A stretch of 64,000 nucleotides of DNA. Source: Flavobacteriales bacterium (GTDB lineage Bacteria; Bacteroidota; Bacteroidia; Flavobacteriales_D; Parvicellaceae). The stretch lies in assembly GCA_020635565.1 (NCBI GenBank), contig JACJZN010000006.1, forward strand, positions 434,001 through 498,000. The letters run 5' to 3'. The position numbers and the translations under genes are program-made. How positions within the stretch are numbered: the first letter of the stretch is position 1; each line of letters opens with the position of its first letter. Below, one piece after another: positions 1 through 9,444 of this stretch. The notes under the pieces are model-generated. The model was given only the letters and a program-made list of their open reading frames with translations. It searched no databases and was not told the origin of the DNA.

Positions 1-893
1 GGAACGCCACTTGCCAAAGCTTCTAGCGCTGCCAAACCAAAACTCTCGGTTTCAGAAGGAAGAATGAAAAGATCCGAAATTGCCAGCACCTCTATAGTTG
101 ACTTCAAACTACCTAGAAACATAACCTTTCCACAAATTCCCCATTCTCTGCAATATCTTTCAAGTTTATTTCTTTCAGGACCATCACCAACAAGCATTAA
201 TTTCGCATTCACTCCTTTTTCCAACAATCCTCTAAATACTTCAAGCACATCTCCTACCCTCTTCACTTTTCTGAAGTTCGAAATATGTGTGACTAACAAT
301 TCACCATTTGGTGCATATCTCAACTTATACTTTTCATTATTCTCCAGATAATATTCCTGCGAACAAATAAAATTGGGAATTACGTCAATTTCACGCTTCA
401 CATCAAAATGATTGTACGTATCACGCTTCAAACTCTCAGAAACGGCAGTTACCTTAGTTGACTGATTGATCGAAAAGGTGATTACCGGTTCAAAAGAAGG
501 ATCTTTTCCAACCAATGTAATATCCGTACCATGAAGTGTCGTTATAAATGGAATAATGATACCCTGCATTTTCAAGATTTGCTGAGCCATGTATGCCGCA
601 GATGCATGAGGAATGGCATAATGGCAATGAAGCAAATCCAAATTCTCATATTTGACTACATCAACTAATTTACTCGTCAAAACCTGTTCATATGGCGTAT
701 GCTCAAATAAAGGGTAATCACTAACAGAGACCTCATGAAAGTAAATATTCTCCCTTAGTCTGTCCAATCTTACTGGTAAGCTATACGTAATAAAATGGAT
801 TTCGTGTCCTTTCCTTGCCAATGCTTTACCTAACTCAGTTGCAACCACTCCACTTCCTCCAAACGTTGGATATAATACGATTCCAATTTTCAT
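1..893 (-). CDS. bshA: Bacillithiol glycosyltransferase BshA (3' end cut by window edge)
   Basis: About 297 N-terminal codons are present; the C-terminus lies beyond base 1. The start is ATG at 893 on the minus strand and the protein begins MKIGIVLYPTFGGSGVVATE, the glycine-rich opening of the BshA family. It continues with HCHYAIPHA, LHGTDITLVG, the donor-site stretch LLVTHISNFRKVKR and the GT4 motif LPSETESFGLAALEALASG. BshA joins N-acetylglucosamine from UDP-GlcNAc to L-malate, the first step of bacillithiol synthesis, in the cytoplasm. It is transcribed away from the carboxylase gene at 1030. A -7 element lies 19 bases upstream. Recognition rests on family motifs; a generic GT4 enzyme is the only real alternative. 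Confidence 0.9.
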   Translation of the reverse strand, partial: MKIGIVLYPTFGGSGVVATELGKALARKGHEIHFITYSLPVRLDRLRENIYFHEVSVSDYPLFEHTPYEQVLTSKLVDVVKYENLDLLHCHYAIPHASAAYMAQQILKMQGIIIPFITTLHGTDITLVGKDPSFEPVITFSINQSTKVTAVSESLKRDTYNHFDVKREIDVIPNFICSQEYYLENNEKYKLRYAPNGELLVTHISNFRKVKRVGDVLEVFRGLLEKGVNAKLMLVGDGPERNKLERYCREWGICGKVMFLGSLKSTIEVLAISDLFILPSETESFGLAALEALASGV

Positions 894-911
894 ATATTCA
901 ATTTGATCCTG

Positions 912-919
912 CAAATATA
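912..919 (-). promoter_or_regulatory. Bacteroidota -7 element (TATATTTG) for bshA
   Basis: The minus strand reads TATATTTG, a full match to the TAnnTTTG -7 consensus used by the Bacteroidota housekeeping sigma factor. It sits about 19 bases before the bshA ATG, giving a very short leader. No clear TTG -33 element is seen about 19 bases further upstream, so the assignment rests on the -7 box alone. Confidence 0.45.
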
Positions 920-1029
920 ATCGGGAAAAAAGTAGTTCGGTATTCTAATAAAATTAATCCCGTAAATCCGCTAATTCGAGGTCATTTCCCTAACTTTATA
1001 TTATATTCGCAAGACAAAACAAGAAGATA

Positions 1030-2664
1030 ATGGCTTTAGATATTAAGTTCAATAAGAACGAAGACGTAAACAAGCTTAAGGTTTCTGAGCTAAACCAAAA
1101 GTTAGATAAGATTTACGAAGGTGGTGGTTTGAAGAAAATTGAAAAACATCATTCAAATGGAAAGCTAACAGCTAGAGAGCGAATCTCTTACTTACTTGAC
1201 AAAGGAACTGACAGTATCGAGATTGGAGCTTTTGCGGGAGAAGGAATGTATCCTGAACACGGTGGTTGTCCCTCTGGAGGAGTTGTGATTAAAATAGGGT
1301 ATGTATCAGGCAAACAATGTATCGTTGTTGCAAATGATGCCACTGTAAAGGCGGGTGCATGGTTCCCGATAACGGGAAAGAAAAACTTAAGAGCTCAAGA
1401 AATTGCTATTGAGAATAAATTACCCATCATTTATCTAGTTGATAGCGCAGGTGTTTACCTGCCTATGCAAGATGAGATCTTTCCAGACAAAGAACATTTT
1501 GGTAGGATTTTCAGAAACAATGCAGTTATGAGCTCCATGGGTATTACTCAGATCGCTGCTGTAATGGGATCTTGTGTTGCAGGAGGTGCATACCTTCCCA
1601 TCATGAGTGATGAAAGTTTGATCGTGGATAAAACAGGAAGTATCTTCTTAGCTGGGTCCTACTTAGTAAAAGCTGCGATTGGAGAAGTAATTGACAACGA
1701 AACTTTAGGTGGCGCTACTACTCATACTGAAATCAGCGGAGTTTGTGACTACAAAGCGAAGGATGATGAGGATTGTCTAGACACAATCAGAAAGATCATG
1801 GATAAGATTGGTGCAACGAAGAATGCTGGTTTTGACAGAAAAAAAACTAAGAATCCTAAAAAAGATGAAAAAGAGATCTATGGAATTCTTCCTGAAGATC
1901 GTGTAACCCCATATAAAACGTTAGAAATCATAGAACGCTTAGTGGATGATTCAGAGTTCACAGAGTACAAAAAAGGTTACGGGAGAACGATATTAACTGG
2001 TTATGCCAGAATAGATGGCTGGTCAGTTGGAATAGTTGCCAATAATCGGGAGATCATTAAAAACACCAAAGGAGAAATGCAATTTGGAGGCGTTATTTAC
2101 AGTGATAGTGCGGATAAAGCAGCTCGATTTATTATGAATTGTAATCAGAAGAATATTCCTTTAGTTTTTCTTCAGGATGTTACTGGATTTATGGTTGGAT
2201 CGCGTTCTGAGCATGGAGGAATCATCAAAGATGGAGCTAAATTGGTTAATGCAATGTCCAATTCTGTCGTTCCAAAATTTACGATCATTCTGGGGAATTC
2301 TTATGGAGCAGGGAATTATGCAATGTGTGGAAAAGCTTATGATCCGAGACTAATTGTTGGCTGGCCTTCTGCTCAAGTAGCTGTAATGGGTGGTGCTCAG
2401 GCTGCCAAAGTGCTTCTTCAAATTGAAGTTGCTAGCATGAAAGCAAAAGGAGAAGAAATCTCCAAAGAAAGAGAAGAGGAACTCTTCAATAAAATTAAAA
2501 GTAGATATGACCATCAAACGACCCCATATTATGCTGCTTCCAGATTATGGTTAGACGCAATAATTGATCCGATCGATACCAGAAAGTGGATCTCAATGGG
2601 TATTGAAGCTGCAAATCAAGCTCCTGCCGAAAAACCTTACAATGTTGGGGTAATCCAAACCTGA
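1030..2664 (+). CDS. Acyl-CoA carboxylase beta (carboxyltransferase) subunit, methylcrotonyl-CoA carboxylase-like
   Basis: The 544-aa product is the normal length for the biotin-dependent carboxyltransferase beta subunit. The N-terminal half has SGGVVIKIGYVSGKQCIVVA, DATVKAGAW, LRAQEIAIENKLPIIYLVDS and MGSCVAGGAYLPIMSDES, closest in wording to methylcrotonyl-CoA carboxylase beta. The C-terminal half has QDVTGFMVG, SEHGGIIKDGAK and GNSYGAGNYAMCGKAYDPR, the oxyanion-hole glycines. It moves the carboxyl group from carboxybiotin to an acyl-CoA. The partner alpha/biotin subunit is not in the window. The start is 7 bases after a purine-rich tract (aagaagata). nadK follows after 7 bases, so the two are probably co-transcribed. 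Exact acyl-CoA specificity cannot be read from sequence. Confidence 0.9.
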   Translation: MALDIKFNKNEDVNKLKVSELNQKLDKIYEGGGLKKIEKHHSNGKLTARERISYLLDKGTDSIEIGAFAGEGMYPEHGGCPSGGVVIKIGYVSGKQCIVVANDATVKAGAWFPITGKKNLRAQEIAIENKLPIIYLVDSAGVYLPMQDEIFPDKEHFGRIFRNNAVMSSMGITQIAAVMGSCVAGGAYLPIMSDESLIVDKTGSIFLAGSYLVKAAIGEVIDNETLGGATTHTEISGVCDYKAKDDEDCLDTIRKIMDKIGATKNAGFDRKKTKNPKKDEKEIYGILPEDRVTPYKTLEIIERLVDDSEFTEYKKGYGRTILTGYARIDGWSVGIVANNREIIKNTKGEMQFGGVIYSDSADKAARFIMNCNQKNIPLVFLQDVTGFMVGSRSEHGGIIKDGAKLVNAMSNSVVPKFTIILGNSYGAGNYAMCGKAYDPRLIVGWPSAQVAVMGGAQAAKVLLQIEVASMKAKGEEISKEREEELFNKIKSRYDHQTTPYYAASRLWLDAIIDPIDTRKWISMGIEAANQAPAEKPYNVGVIQT

Positions 2665-2671
2665 TAATGTC

Positions 2672-3550
2672 ATGAAAGTTGTTGTTTACGGAAAGAAATT
2701 TGGTGAAGAAGCAGATGATTATATCCGCTTACTTTATCGTAAACTTGATCAGATGGGAATCGAAACAATTACCTATGATCGATTCGCTAATTTCTTAAGT
2801 ACCAGAGCGATCCCTAATTTTAATCGAACTACTTACGAAAATCCAAAAGACATTGAACTTCCGATAGACTTTCTGATCTCAATTGGTGGGGATGGAACTA
2901 TTCTCGATACCATTTCATCCGTTGGAGACAGTGAAGTACCCATTGTTGGTATCAATACTGGTAGACTCGGATTTTTAGCCAACAATTCAAAAGAGGATGT
3001 AGAAAAAGTAATTGATCTTCTATTAGCCGGAGAATATCGTTTGGAAGAAAGAACTGTTCTGACTTTGGATACGGAGGATAATCTGTTCGGAAATTACAAC
3101 TTTGCCTTGAACGAGATCACTATTCATAAGAAAGACTCATCATCTATGATCACATTACATACTTATGTGGATGGAGAATTTCTGAATAGCTATTGGGCAG
3201 ATGGACTAATCATATCAACACCTACAGGTTCAACTGCATATTCTCTTAGCTGTGGCGGTCCAATTCTTGATCCATCGAGTAACAGTTTTATAATCAATCC
3301 TATTGCTCCTCACAACCTTACAGCTAGGCCAATTATCATTCCAGATGAAGCCATTATAACTGTGGAGGTAGAAGGAAGAGAAGAAGAATTTTTAGTGACT
3401 TTGGACAGTAGATCTAAAACGATCACAAACAAATATCGTCTTAAAATGTACAAATCTGATTTTCATATCAACCTTGTTCAATTTGACGATCAAAATTTCT
3501 TTAAAACCATCAGAAACAAATTACTTTGGGGGCAAGATAAACGAAACTAA
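2672..3550 (+). CDS. nadK: NAD kinase
   Basis: The 292-aa protein phosphorylates NAD to NADP using ATP in the cytoplasm. The diagnostic GGDGTILDT motif is at about residue 73, followed by IVGINTGRLGFLAN. The second conserved block is ADGLIISTPTGSTAYSLSCGGPILDPSS, and LTARPIIIP is near the C-terminus. Length and motif order are typical of bacterial NadK. It lies 7 bases after the carboxylase gene. In many Bacteroidota nadK precedes a DUF6089 barrel, uppS and bamA, which is the order seen here. Confidence 0.96.
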   Translation: MKVVVYGKKFGEEADDYIRLLYRKLDQMGIETITYDRFANFLSTRAIPNFNRTTYENPKDIELPIDFLISIGGDGTILDTISSVGDSEVPIVGINTGRLGFLANNSKEDVEKVIDLLLAGEYRLEERTVLTLDTEDNLFGNYNFALNEITIHKKDSSSMITLHTYVDGEFLNSYWADGLIISTPTGSTAYSLSCGGPILDPSSNSFIINPIAPHNLTARPIIIPDEAIITVEVEGREEEFLVTLDSRSKTITNKYRLKMYKSDFHINLVQFDDQNFFKTIRNKLLWGQDKRN

Positions 3551-3604
3551 TATTATCGTTTAAACAAAATATGTATCTATTTACATAATTTATCGTAGAA
3601 ATCG

Positions 3605-3634
3605 TTGCCATTTTAATTCATAATATTAGATTTG
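3605..3634 (+). promoter_or_regulatory. Consensus Bacteroidota promoter (TTG-N19-TAGATTTG)
   Basis: TTG at 3605-3607 and TAGATTTG at 3627-3634 are separated by 19 bases, matching the Bacteroidota -33/-7 architecture. The predicted transcription start is near 3641, before the ATG at 3656. This also argues that the TTG at 3632, inside the -7 box, is not the translation start of the following gene. Confidence 0.65.
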
Positions 3635-3655
3635 TATCTGAACCATAGACACTTC

Positions 3656-4546
3656 ATGAAGAATTTTATACTAATACCACTTTTATTATTATCCCTAACG
3701 GGGGTTTCTCAGAGTTGGAAATATATGCGTCATGAGGTTACCTTTGGACTGGGGACCAGCCATTTCTTGGGGGAATTAGGAGGTGCTAATGATATTGGAT
3801 CAAGCGGAATTAAAGGCTTTAAAGACCTTGAATTCAAACTTACAAGACCTACTGTTGCCGCTGGTTATCGTTTTTATGTAAGTCCTATGTTTGCATTGAA
3901 AGCAGACCTTTCTTATGGTCGTTTGAATGGTGATGATGCTTTAACAACAGAAATATTCCGTCAGAATAGAAATCTTAGTTTCAGATCTCCGGTAATTGAA
4001 CTTGCAGGAAGAGTGGAGTTTTATCCGTTGAGAGAGTATTTTGGCCACCTTTATCGTACTAACGGTGTTGTTGGTAAAAAAGTCAACCATTTTAGTCCTT
4101 ACATCTTCTTAGGCGTAGGCGGTGCTTGGTTTAACCCAAAAGCTGAATACGATGGAAAATGGGTAGCATTAAAACCTTTGCAAACAGAAGGTGTTGATTA
4201 TAAAAGAATCATGGCTGTATTCCCTATGGGTGTTGGTGTTAAATATGCAATATCAAATCAACTTAGTATAGGATTGGAAATCGGGTTAAGATACACCACT
4301 TCTGATTACGTTGATGATGTGAGCGATCTTTACATTGATCATTCCGCAAGCGATGCAATGACTCAATACCTAGCTGATCCAAGTTTAGATCTGGTTCATT
4401 CATATGTAGATGGAAGCTATGTCTATAATCCTACCGCTCCTGGAATGCAGCGAGGAGATCCGTCTGACAAAGATGCTTATGTCTTCACTTTGATTACGGC
4501 TAACTACAAGTTCATGAAAGGTAAACTGAATTTACCTAAATTCTAA
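3656..4546 (+). CDS. DUF6089 outer-membrane beta-barrel protein (PorG-like), copy 1
   Basis: The 296-aa protein starts MKNFILIPLLLLSLTGVSQ, a signal peptide, from ATG 3656. An upstream TTG at 3632 is rejected because it lies in the promoter. The mature part has alternating aromatic/hydrophobic strands and small-protein OM barrel features: GLGTSHFLGELGG, NRNLSFRSPVIELAGRVEFYP, FSPYIFLGVGGAWFNPKAEYDG and GLEIGLRYTTSDYVDDVSDLY. These match the DUF6089 family, which includes PorG of the type IX secretion system. It sits between nadK and uppS-bamA-skp, as PorG does in Porphyromonas. A type IX role is inferred from family and context. The following gene is a paralogue. Confidence 0.8.
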   Translation: MKNFILIPLLLLSLTGVSQSWKYMRHEVTFGLGTSHFLGELGGANDIGSSGIKGFKDLEFKLTRPTVAAGYRFYVSPMFALKADLSYGRLNGDDALTTEIFRQNRNLSFRSPVIELAGRVEFYPLREYFGHLYRTNGVVGKKVNHFSPYIFLGVGGAWFNPKAEYDGKWVALKPLQTEGVDYKRIMAVFPMGVGVKYAISNQLSIGLEIGLRYTTSDYVDDVSDLYIDHSASDAMTQYLADPSLDLVHSYVDGSYVYNPTAPGMQRGDPSDKDAYVFTLITANYKFMKGKLNLPKF

Positions 4547-4584
4547 TCAGACAATATTGAACGCTGATTTGCGTTGTGTAGTTG

Positions 4585-5418
4585 ATGCGCTGGAGTCTAT
4601 TTCTTATAATAATATCAAGCTGGTTTAGCTCTTTTACTCAGACAGTTCCTGAAATTGGTATACTTGCTGGGGGAAGTTATTACTTGGGAGATCTTAATCC
4701 TTACCAGCATTTTAATCACACTAAATTTGCAGGAGCATTCCTCTATCGAGATAAAATTTCTCGGAGCGATCGTTTGTCTTATCGTCTTCAAATTGGATTT
4801 GGAACTGTAGAAGCTTTTGATTCTGAGAGTACCGATCCTGCTAGACTAAACAGAAATCTCAGCTTCCGTTCAAGAATTCTAGAAATTGGGCCCATGCTCG
4901 AAATCCATTTTCTACCGTATGAAATCGGAAGTGATAAAAGACCATTTACACCCTATATGTTCCTTGGAGCAACCTATTTCAAAATGAATCCAATGACTCA
5001 ATACAATGACAGTTGGATTGAGCTTCAATCACTGGGTACGGAAGGTCAGGGAACTGCTCTTTCGGATAGAAAACTATATAAACTCAATCAAATATCCATT
5101 CCTATTGGATTAGGTTTTAAATTTAACATGACTGAGAGATGGGCAATTGGGTTTGAATATGGAATTCGAAAAACTTTTACCGATTTTTTAGATGATGTAA
5201 GTGGAGATTATGTTAATCCTGCCCTTCTTGCTGAAACCAATGGTTCACTTTCTGCAGAACTAGCAGATCAAAGTTTGAATAACGAAGCAAGTTTTGCGAA
5301 TGTAAATGGACAAAGCATTGCCAGAGGTAATCCTAACAATAAAGATTGGTACGTTTTTGCAGGTGTTACGCTTTGTTTTCGAGTTCTTGAATACTCTACT
5401 TGCCCAAGAAGAAAGTAG
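4585..5418 (+). CDS. DUF6089 outer-membrane beta-barrel protein (PorG-like), copy 2
   Basis: The 277-aa product starts at ATG 4585 (MRWSLFLIIISSWFSSFTQ, signal peptide), with a TTG immediately before it. It shares the layout of copy 1: AGGSYYLGDLNPYQHF, RLNRNLSFRSRILEIGPMLEIHFLPYE, FTPYMFLGATYFKMNP and GFEYGIRKTFTDFLDDVSGDYV. The two genes are tandem, 38 bases apart, and look like an old duplication with clear divergence. It ends with a short Cys-containing tail (EYSTCPRRK). It is probably an integral outer-membrane protein. Whether it or copy 1 is the T9SS PorG cannot be decided here. Confidence 0.78.
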   Translation: MRWSLFLIIISSWFSSFTQTVPEIGILAGGSYYLGDLNPYQHFNHTKFAGAFLYRDKISRSDRLSYRLQIGFGTVEAFDSESTDPARLNRNLSFRSRILEIGPMLEIHFLPYEIGSDKRPFTPYMFLGATYFKMNPMTQYNDSWIELQSLGTEGQGTALSDRKLYKLNQISIPIGLGFKFNMTERWAIGFEYGIRKTFTDFLDDVSGDYVNPALLAETNGSLSAELADQSLNNEASFANVNGQSIARGNPNNKDWYVFAGVTLCFRVLEYSTCPRRK

Positions 5419-5519
5419 AATTGTTAACAACATTAACATTTTTTAGATTTTATCTCCCAATAATACTTTAAGAATCCCGTTATTTTTCAGAAATTCGCAG
5501 CCTTGCAAGGCAATGATCC

Positions 5520-6269
5520 ATGTCGTATAAAGACCAGTTAAATACAAATAAAATTCCTCAGCACGTTGCCATAATCATGGATGGAAACGGAAGATGGGCA
5601 GAGAAACAAGGTGAACACCGAGTTTTTGGTCACACTAAGGGAGTTGAATCAGTTAGAGAAGCGCTAACCGCAGCTGGTGAAATTGGTGTCAAATATCTTA
5701 CGCTATATGCATTCAGCACAGAAAATTGGAATCGCCCAAAAGAAGAAGTCGATGCGCTGATGGATCTCCTGGTTAAGACGATTACTATGGAAGTGGAGTC
5801 ACTAAATGAAAATGAAGTTCGATTGCATGTGATCGGAGATCTTGATAGCCTGCCTCCTGGATGTAAAGATGCTCTTCAAAAAAGTATTGACGACACAAAA
5901 CACAATAGCAGAGTGAATCTCATACTTGCATTGAGCTATAGTTCAAAGTGGGAAATTACACGAGCGATTAAAAATATTGTGGAGGATGTTCAAGAAGGCA
6001 AGCTTGAATTAGAGAACATTGGTACTGAAACTATTGATCAATATCTTAATACAGCAAACTTTCCAGAACCTGAATTGTTGATTCGAACAAGTGGAGAACG
6101 AAGAATCAGTAACTTTTTACTTTGGCAGCTCGCCTATTCCGAACTGTACTTCACTGAAACGCTTTGGCCTGACTTTAAGAAAGAGCACTTTTTTGAAGCT
6201 ATATATAACTACCAACAACGTGAGAGACGTTTTGGAAAAACAAGTGCACAACTATTATCGAATGAGTAA
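5520..6269 (+). CDS. uppS: Isoprenyl transferase (undecaprenyl diphosphate synthase)
   Basis: The 249-aa protein makes the C55 lipid carrier for peptidoglycan and surface glycans by cis-condensing isopentenyl diphosphate on farnesyl diphosphate at the inner membrane. HVAIIMDGNGRWAEKQG carries the catalytic Asp. TLYAFSTENWNRPKEEV, NLILALSYSSKWEI, ELLIRTSGERRISNFLLWQLAYSELYF and LWPDF complete the conserved regions. The ATG is at 5520, and the 3' end overlaps the bamA start by 8 bases, indicating translational coupling. Confidence 0.96.
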   Translation: MSYKDQLNTNKIPQHVAIIMDGNGRWAEKQGEHRVFGHTKGVESVREALTAAGEIGVKYLTLYAFSTENWNRPKEEVDALMDLLVKTITMEVESLNENEVRLHVIGDLDSLPPGCKDALQKSIDDTKHNSRVNLILALSYSSKWEITRAIKNIVEDVQEGKLELENIGTETIDQYLNTANFPEPELLIRTSGERRISNFLLWQLAYSELYFTETLWPDFKKEHFFEAIYNYQQRERRFGKTSAQLLSNE

Positions 6270-8826
6270 GATCCTATCTTTTATATTATTATTTGCAGTA
6301 TCTATAACCGGTTTCACACAAAACTTTGGGGAATTTAGCTACATGTCCCCCAAGACCTATACAATACATGAGATCAAGGTAGAAGGAAGTCACAATGTTG
6401 ACAACAATGTCGTGATTGGAATTTCTGGTCTGAAAGTCGGTCAAAAAATCACTGTTCCTGGACAGCAAATTGCTACTGCAATTAATAAACTCTGGGATGG
6501 AAATCAATTCTCAGATGTTCAGATTTTTGCCGAAACAGTTAAAGGAACAAATATCGTTTTGGTGATCAAAATCGTTGAGTTAGAAAAATGGTCCGGAAAA
6601 TTCAAGTTCAAACCTAATATTTCAAAGAATGAACTTGATGATATTGAGGAAGCTTTGGGGTTTTTCAAAGGACAAAGACTAACACCAGACAACCTAATTC
6701 AGGTCAATAAAAAAGTAAGAGGCTATTTTATTGACAAAGGCTATTATAAAGCTTCAGCAAGCTGTTGGCTTAAGGCAGACACTTTAATTGGAGATTATGA
6801 TATCATTGTAAAGTTGGAAAAAGGTGAACGCTTTAAAATCAACGCTATAAATGTAGAAGGTAACGAAGCCTTGACCGATGGTCAGATCAAACGTCAAATG
6901 AAAGACACGAAAGAAAAAAAGTGGTGGAAATTATTCTGGAGATCAAAGTTTATCAGTTCAAATTACGAAAAAGACAAAAACAGTGTAATCGCTAAGTATG
7001 TAGACATGGCCTATCGAGATGCTGAGATCGTAATGGATACTATCTATGATTTTGACGAAAAAACCATCAACATTGATCTTAAGATAAAGGAAGGAAACAA
7101 GTACTACATCAGAAGCATTAATTGGGTTGGAAATACGCAATACAGAGACGGTCAATTGGACACTGTTCTTGGCATCAAGCCAGGCGATGAATACAATCAA
7201 GCATCACTTGATACCAGGTTATATATGAATCCTAACGGCAGTGATGTGAGCTCTCTCTATATGGATAATGGATACCTTTTCTTTCAGATCAATCCAGTAG
7301 AAAAGCAAGTATTCAACGACTCAGTAGACCTTGAATTCCAGATCTACGAAGGCAAACAAGCTAGGATCAGAACAGTTAGTGTATCCGGAAATACTAAAAC
7401 TTCCGATCACGTTATTATTAGAGATCTATATACTCAACCTGGAGATCTATTCTCCCGAGATGCTGTAATTAGAAGCCAGCGTGAACTTTCTCAAAAAGGA
7501 TATTTCAACCCCGAGACTCTTGGAGTCAATCCTGTTCCTAATCCTGAAGATGGAACAGTTGATATTGAATATGTAGTGGAAGAAAGTCCTAGTGATCAAA
7601 TTGAGTTATCAGGTGGGTTTGGTGCTGGTAGAGTGGTTGGTACGCTTGGTGTATCCTTTAATAACTTTGCACTTCGAAGACTTTTTAAAGGTCCTTGGAA
7701 TCCATTACCTGCAGGTGATGGTCAACGATTAAGTATCCGCGCTCAATCCAATGGTTACTGGTATCAGTCATATAACCTTTCGTTTACTGAACCATGGTTG
7801 GGAGGTAAAAAGCCTCAATCTTTTAGCTTTACCGCATACCATTCGGTTCAATCTACTGAACCAATCTATCAAAGAAACGCAAACGGACAGATTCTTCGAA
7901 ACTTAAACGGGCAAGCTATTAAAACAGAAGATCGTACTTATATGAAAATCACTGGAGTTTCTGTTGGGCTTGGCAAGAGACTAAAATGGCCTGATGATTA
8001 TTTCCAGATGTATAATGAAATCTCTTTTCAGAATTATAACATCAACGATTACGGAAGTGTATTCGCTTTCTCAGACGGAAAGGCAAATAACCTCAGTTAC
8101 AGATTTTCACTATCAAGAAACTCTTTAGATCAACCTCTTTATACCAGAACTGGATCCGTTACTACTTTTTCATTGAAAACCACTTTCCCTTACAGCTGGG
8201 TGGATGGGGTTAGTAACTATGATGGATTATCTGATCAGGAAAAATATAAGTGGCTTGAATACAACAAGATTAAATTCACAACTTCCTGGTTTACTCCTTT
8301 AACTAAAGATAAAAAACTCGTGGCAAACGCCAGATTTGGAGTCGGTCTATTGAATCCTTGGTCGAAAGCAAAAGGCATTACTCCATTTGAAAGATTTTAT
8401 ATGGGAGGAAGTGGCCTTACTGGATTCAATATTGACGGTAGAGAGATCATTGCATTGAGAGGTTATGATGATGGAGTTATTTCCAATAGTAATGGAGATC
8501 CGTTGATCGCAAAGTACACGATGGAATTGAGATATCCATTATCTCTGAACCCTTCTGCAACCATCTATGTATTGGGGTTTGCTGAAGCGGGTAATTCTTG
8601 GCAAAATTATAAAGATTTCAACCCATTCAAGGTTAAACGATCTGCTGGTTTAGGTGTACGAATCTACCTACCAATGTTTGGATTGATGGGACTTGATTAT
8701 GGATTTGGATTCGACCCTGTTGATCCGGACGGTATTGGACCATCTTCTCACAACGCTGATATCCTTCGCCAAGGCTATCATGGACAGTTCCATTTCACAA
8801 TTGGTATGAATCTTGGAGAGCTCTAA
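6262..8826 (+). CDS. bamA: Outer-membrane protein assembly factor BamA
   Basis: The 854-aa protein begins at ATG 6262 (MSKILSFILLFAVSITGFTQ, signal peptide), overlapping the uppS stop. A longer reading from 6091 would run through uppS and is rejected. N-terminal POTRA repeats are recognisable by IHEIKVEGSHNVDNNVVIGISGL, INAINVEGNEALTDGQIKRQM, IRSINWVGNTQYRDGQLD and IRTVSVSGNTKTSDHVIIRDL. From about residue 460 the barrel follows (ELSGGFGAGRVVGTLGVSFNNFALR, then FYMGGSGLTGFNIDGREIIALRGYDD, carrying the conserved RGYDD of the lid loop). It folds beta-barrels into the outer membrane. Two Skp chaperones follow, completing the usual assembly operon. Confidence 0.95.
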   Translation: MSKILSFILLFAVSITGFTQNFGEFSYMSPKTYTIHEIKVEGSHNVDNNVVIGISGLKVGQKITVPGQQIATAINKLWDGNQFSDVQIFAETVKGTNIVLVIKIVELEKWSGKFKFKPNISKNELDDIEEALGFFKGQRLTPDNLIQVNKKVRGYFIDKGYYKASASCWLKADTLIGDYDIIVKLEKGERFKINAINVEGNEALTDGQIKRQMKDTKEKKWWKLFWRSKFISSNYEKDKNSVIAKYVDMAYRDAEIVMDTIYDFDEKTINIDLKIKEGNKYYIRSINWVGNTQYRDGQLDTVLGIKPGDEYNQASLDTRLYMNPNGSDVSSLYMDNGYLFFQINPVEKQVFNDSVDLEFQIYEGKQARIRTVSVSGNTKTSDHVIIRDLYTQPGDLFSRDAVIRSQRELSQKGYFNPETLGVNPVPNPEDGTVDIEYVVEESPSDQIELSGGFGAGRVVGTLGVSFNNFALRRLFKGPWNPLPAGDGQRLSIRAQSNGYWYQSYNLSFTEPWLGGKKPQSFSFTAYHSVQSTEPIYQRNANGQILRNLNGQAIKTEDRTYMKITGVSVGLGKRLKWPDDYFQMYNEISFQNYNINDYGSVFAFSDGKANNLSYRFSLSRNSLDQPLYTRTGSVTTFSLKTTFPYSWVDGVSNYDGLSDQEKYKWLEYNKIKFTTSWFTPLTKDKKLVANARFGVGLLNPWSKAKGITPFERFYMGGSGLTGFNIDGREIIALRGYDDGVISNSNGDPLIAKYTMELRYPLSLNPSATIYVLGFAEAGNSWQNYKDFNPFKVKRSAGLGVRIYLPMFGLMGLDYGFGFDPVDPDGIGPSSHNADILRQGYHGQFHFTIGMNLGEL

Positions 8827-8875
8827 TCATGAGTGGAATTAAATCGTATTTTTGAATCCTCATAAACAAACACAA

Positions 8876-9388
8876 ATGAAAAAATTAGTCTATATAGCAC
8901 TTTTTGTAATTAGTTGTATCACAAGCGTTTCTGCTCAAAAATATGCTTTCATTGATGTGGAATATATATTGAATCAAATGCCTGAATACAGTGAAGCTCA
9001 AAAGCAACTTAACGATCTTGCAGATAAATTTCAGAAAGAAATTGAAGCAAAATATACTGCAATCTCCAAGAAAGAGAATGAGTTAAAGCAAGAAGAAATT
9101 CTTCTACCACCTGCAACCAAAGCTCAAAGACAAGCAGAGATAGATCAAATGCGTCAAGAAGCACAATTATTTCAGCAACAAAAGTTTGGAGTAAATGGCG
9201 ATCTATTTGCCAAGAGAAAGGAATTGATCGAGCCAATCCAAAATAAGATCTATAAGGAAGTAAAGAAAATGTCTGACGATAAAGGATATGATTTCGTTTT
9301 AGATAAAGGAGCTAATAGTAACATTCTTTTTGTAGACCCTAAATACGACAAGAGTGATTATGTTCTAAAGCAATTAAAACAAGAATAA
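8876..9388 (+). CDS. Skp/OmpH-family periplasmic chaperone, copy 1
   Basis: The 170-aa protein from ATG 8876 starts MKKLVYIALFVISCITSVSAQ, a signal peptide. Mature sequence QKYAFIDVEYILNQMPEYSEAQKQL is the Skp/OmpH opening, followed by a long charged, Gln-rich coiled coil and the closing KGYDFVLDKGANSNILFVDPKYDKSDYVLKQLK. Skp-type trimers hold unfolded outer-membrane proteins in the periplasm before delivery to BamA, which is encoded immediately upstream. An upstream TTG at 8852 would add 8 non-signal residues and is less likely. Confidence 0.92.
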   Translation: MKKLVYIALFVISCITSVSAQKYAFIDVEYILNQMPEYSEAQKQLNDLADKFQKEIEAKYTAISKKENELKQEEILLPPATKAQRQAEIDQMRQEAQLFQQQKFGVNGDLFAKRKELIEPIQNKIYKEVKKMSDDKGYDFVLDKGANSNILFVDPKYDKSDYVLKQLKQE

Positions 9389-9444
9389 GAAGAATATTAA
9401 TTAACACCTGAACAACTGAAATCAGGTCAAAGCCAACAGAGAAT

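Noticed and set aside
64..351. 95-codon open frame on the plus strand
   Set aside because: It lies wholly antisense to bshA, whose translation shows strong family motifs over the same bases.
6091..6261. N-terminal extension of bamA through the uppS gene
   Set aside because: The signal peptide begins at ATG 6262, and the extra 57 residues are out-of-frame uppS sequence.
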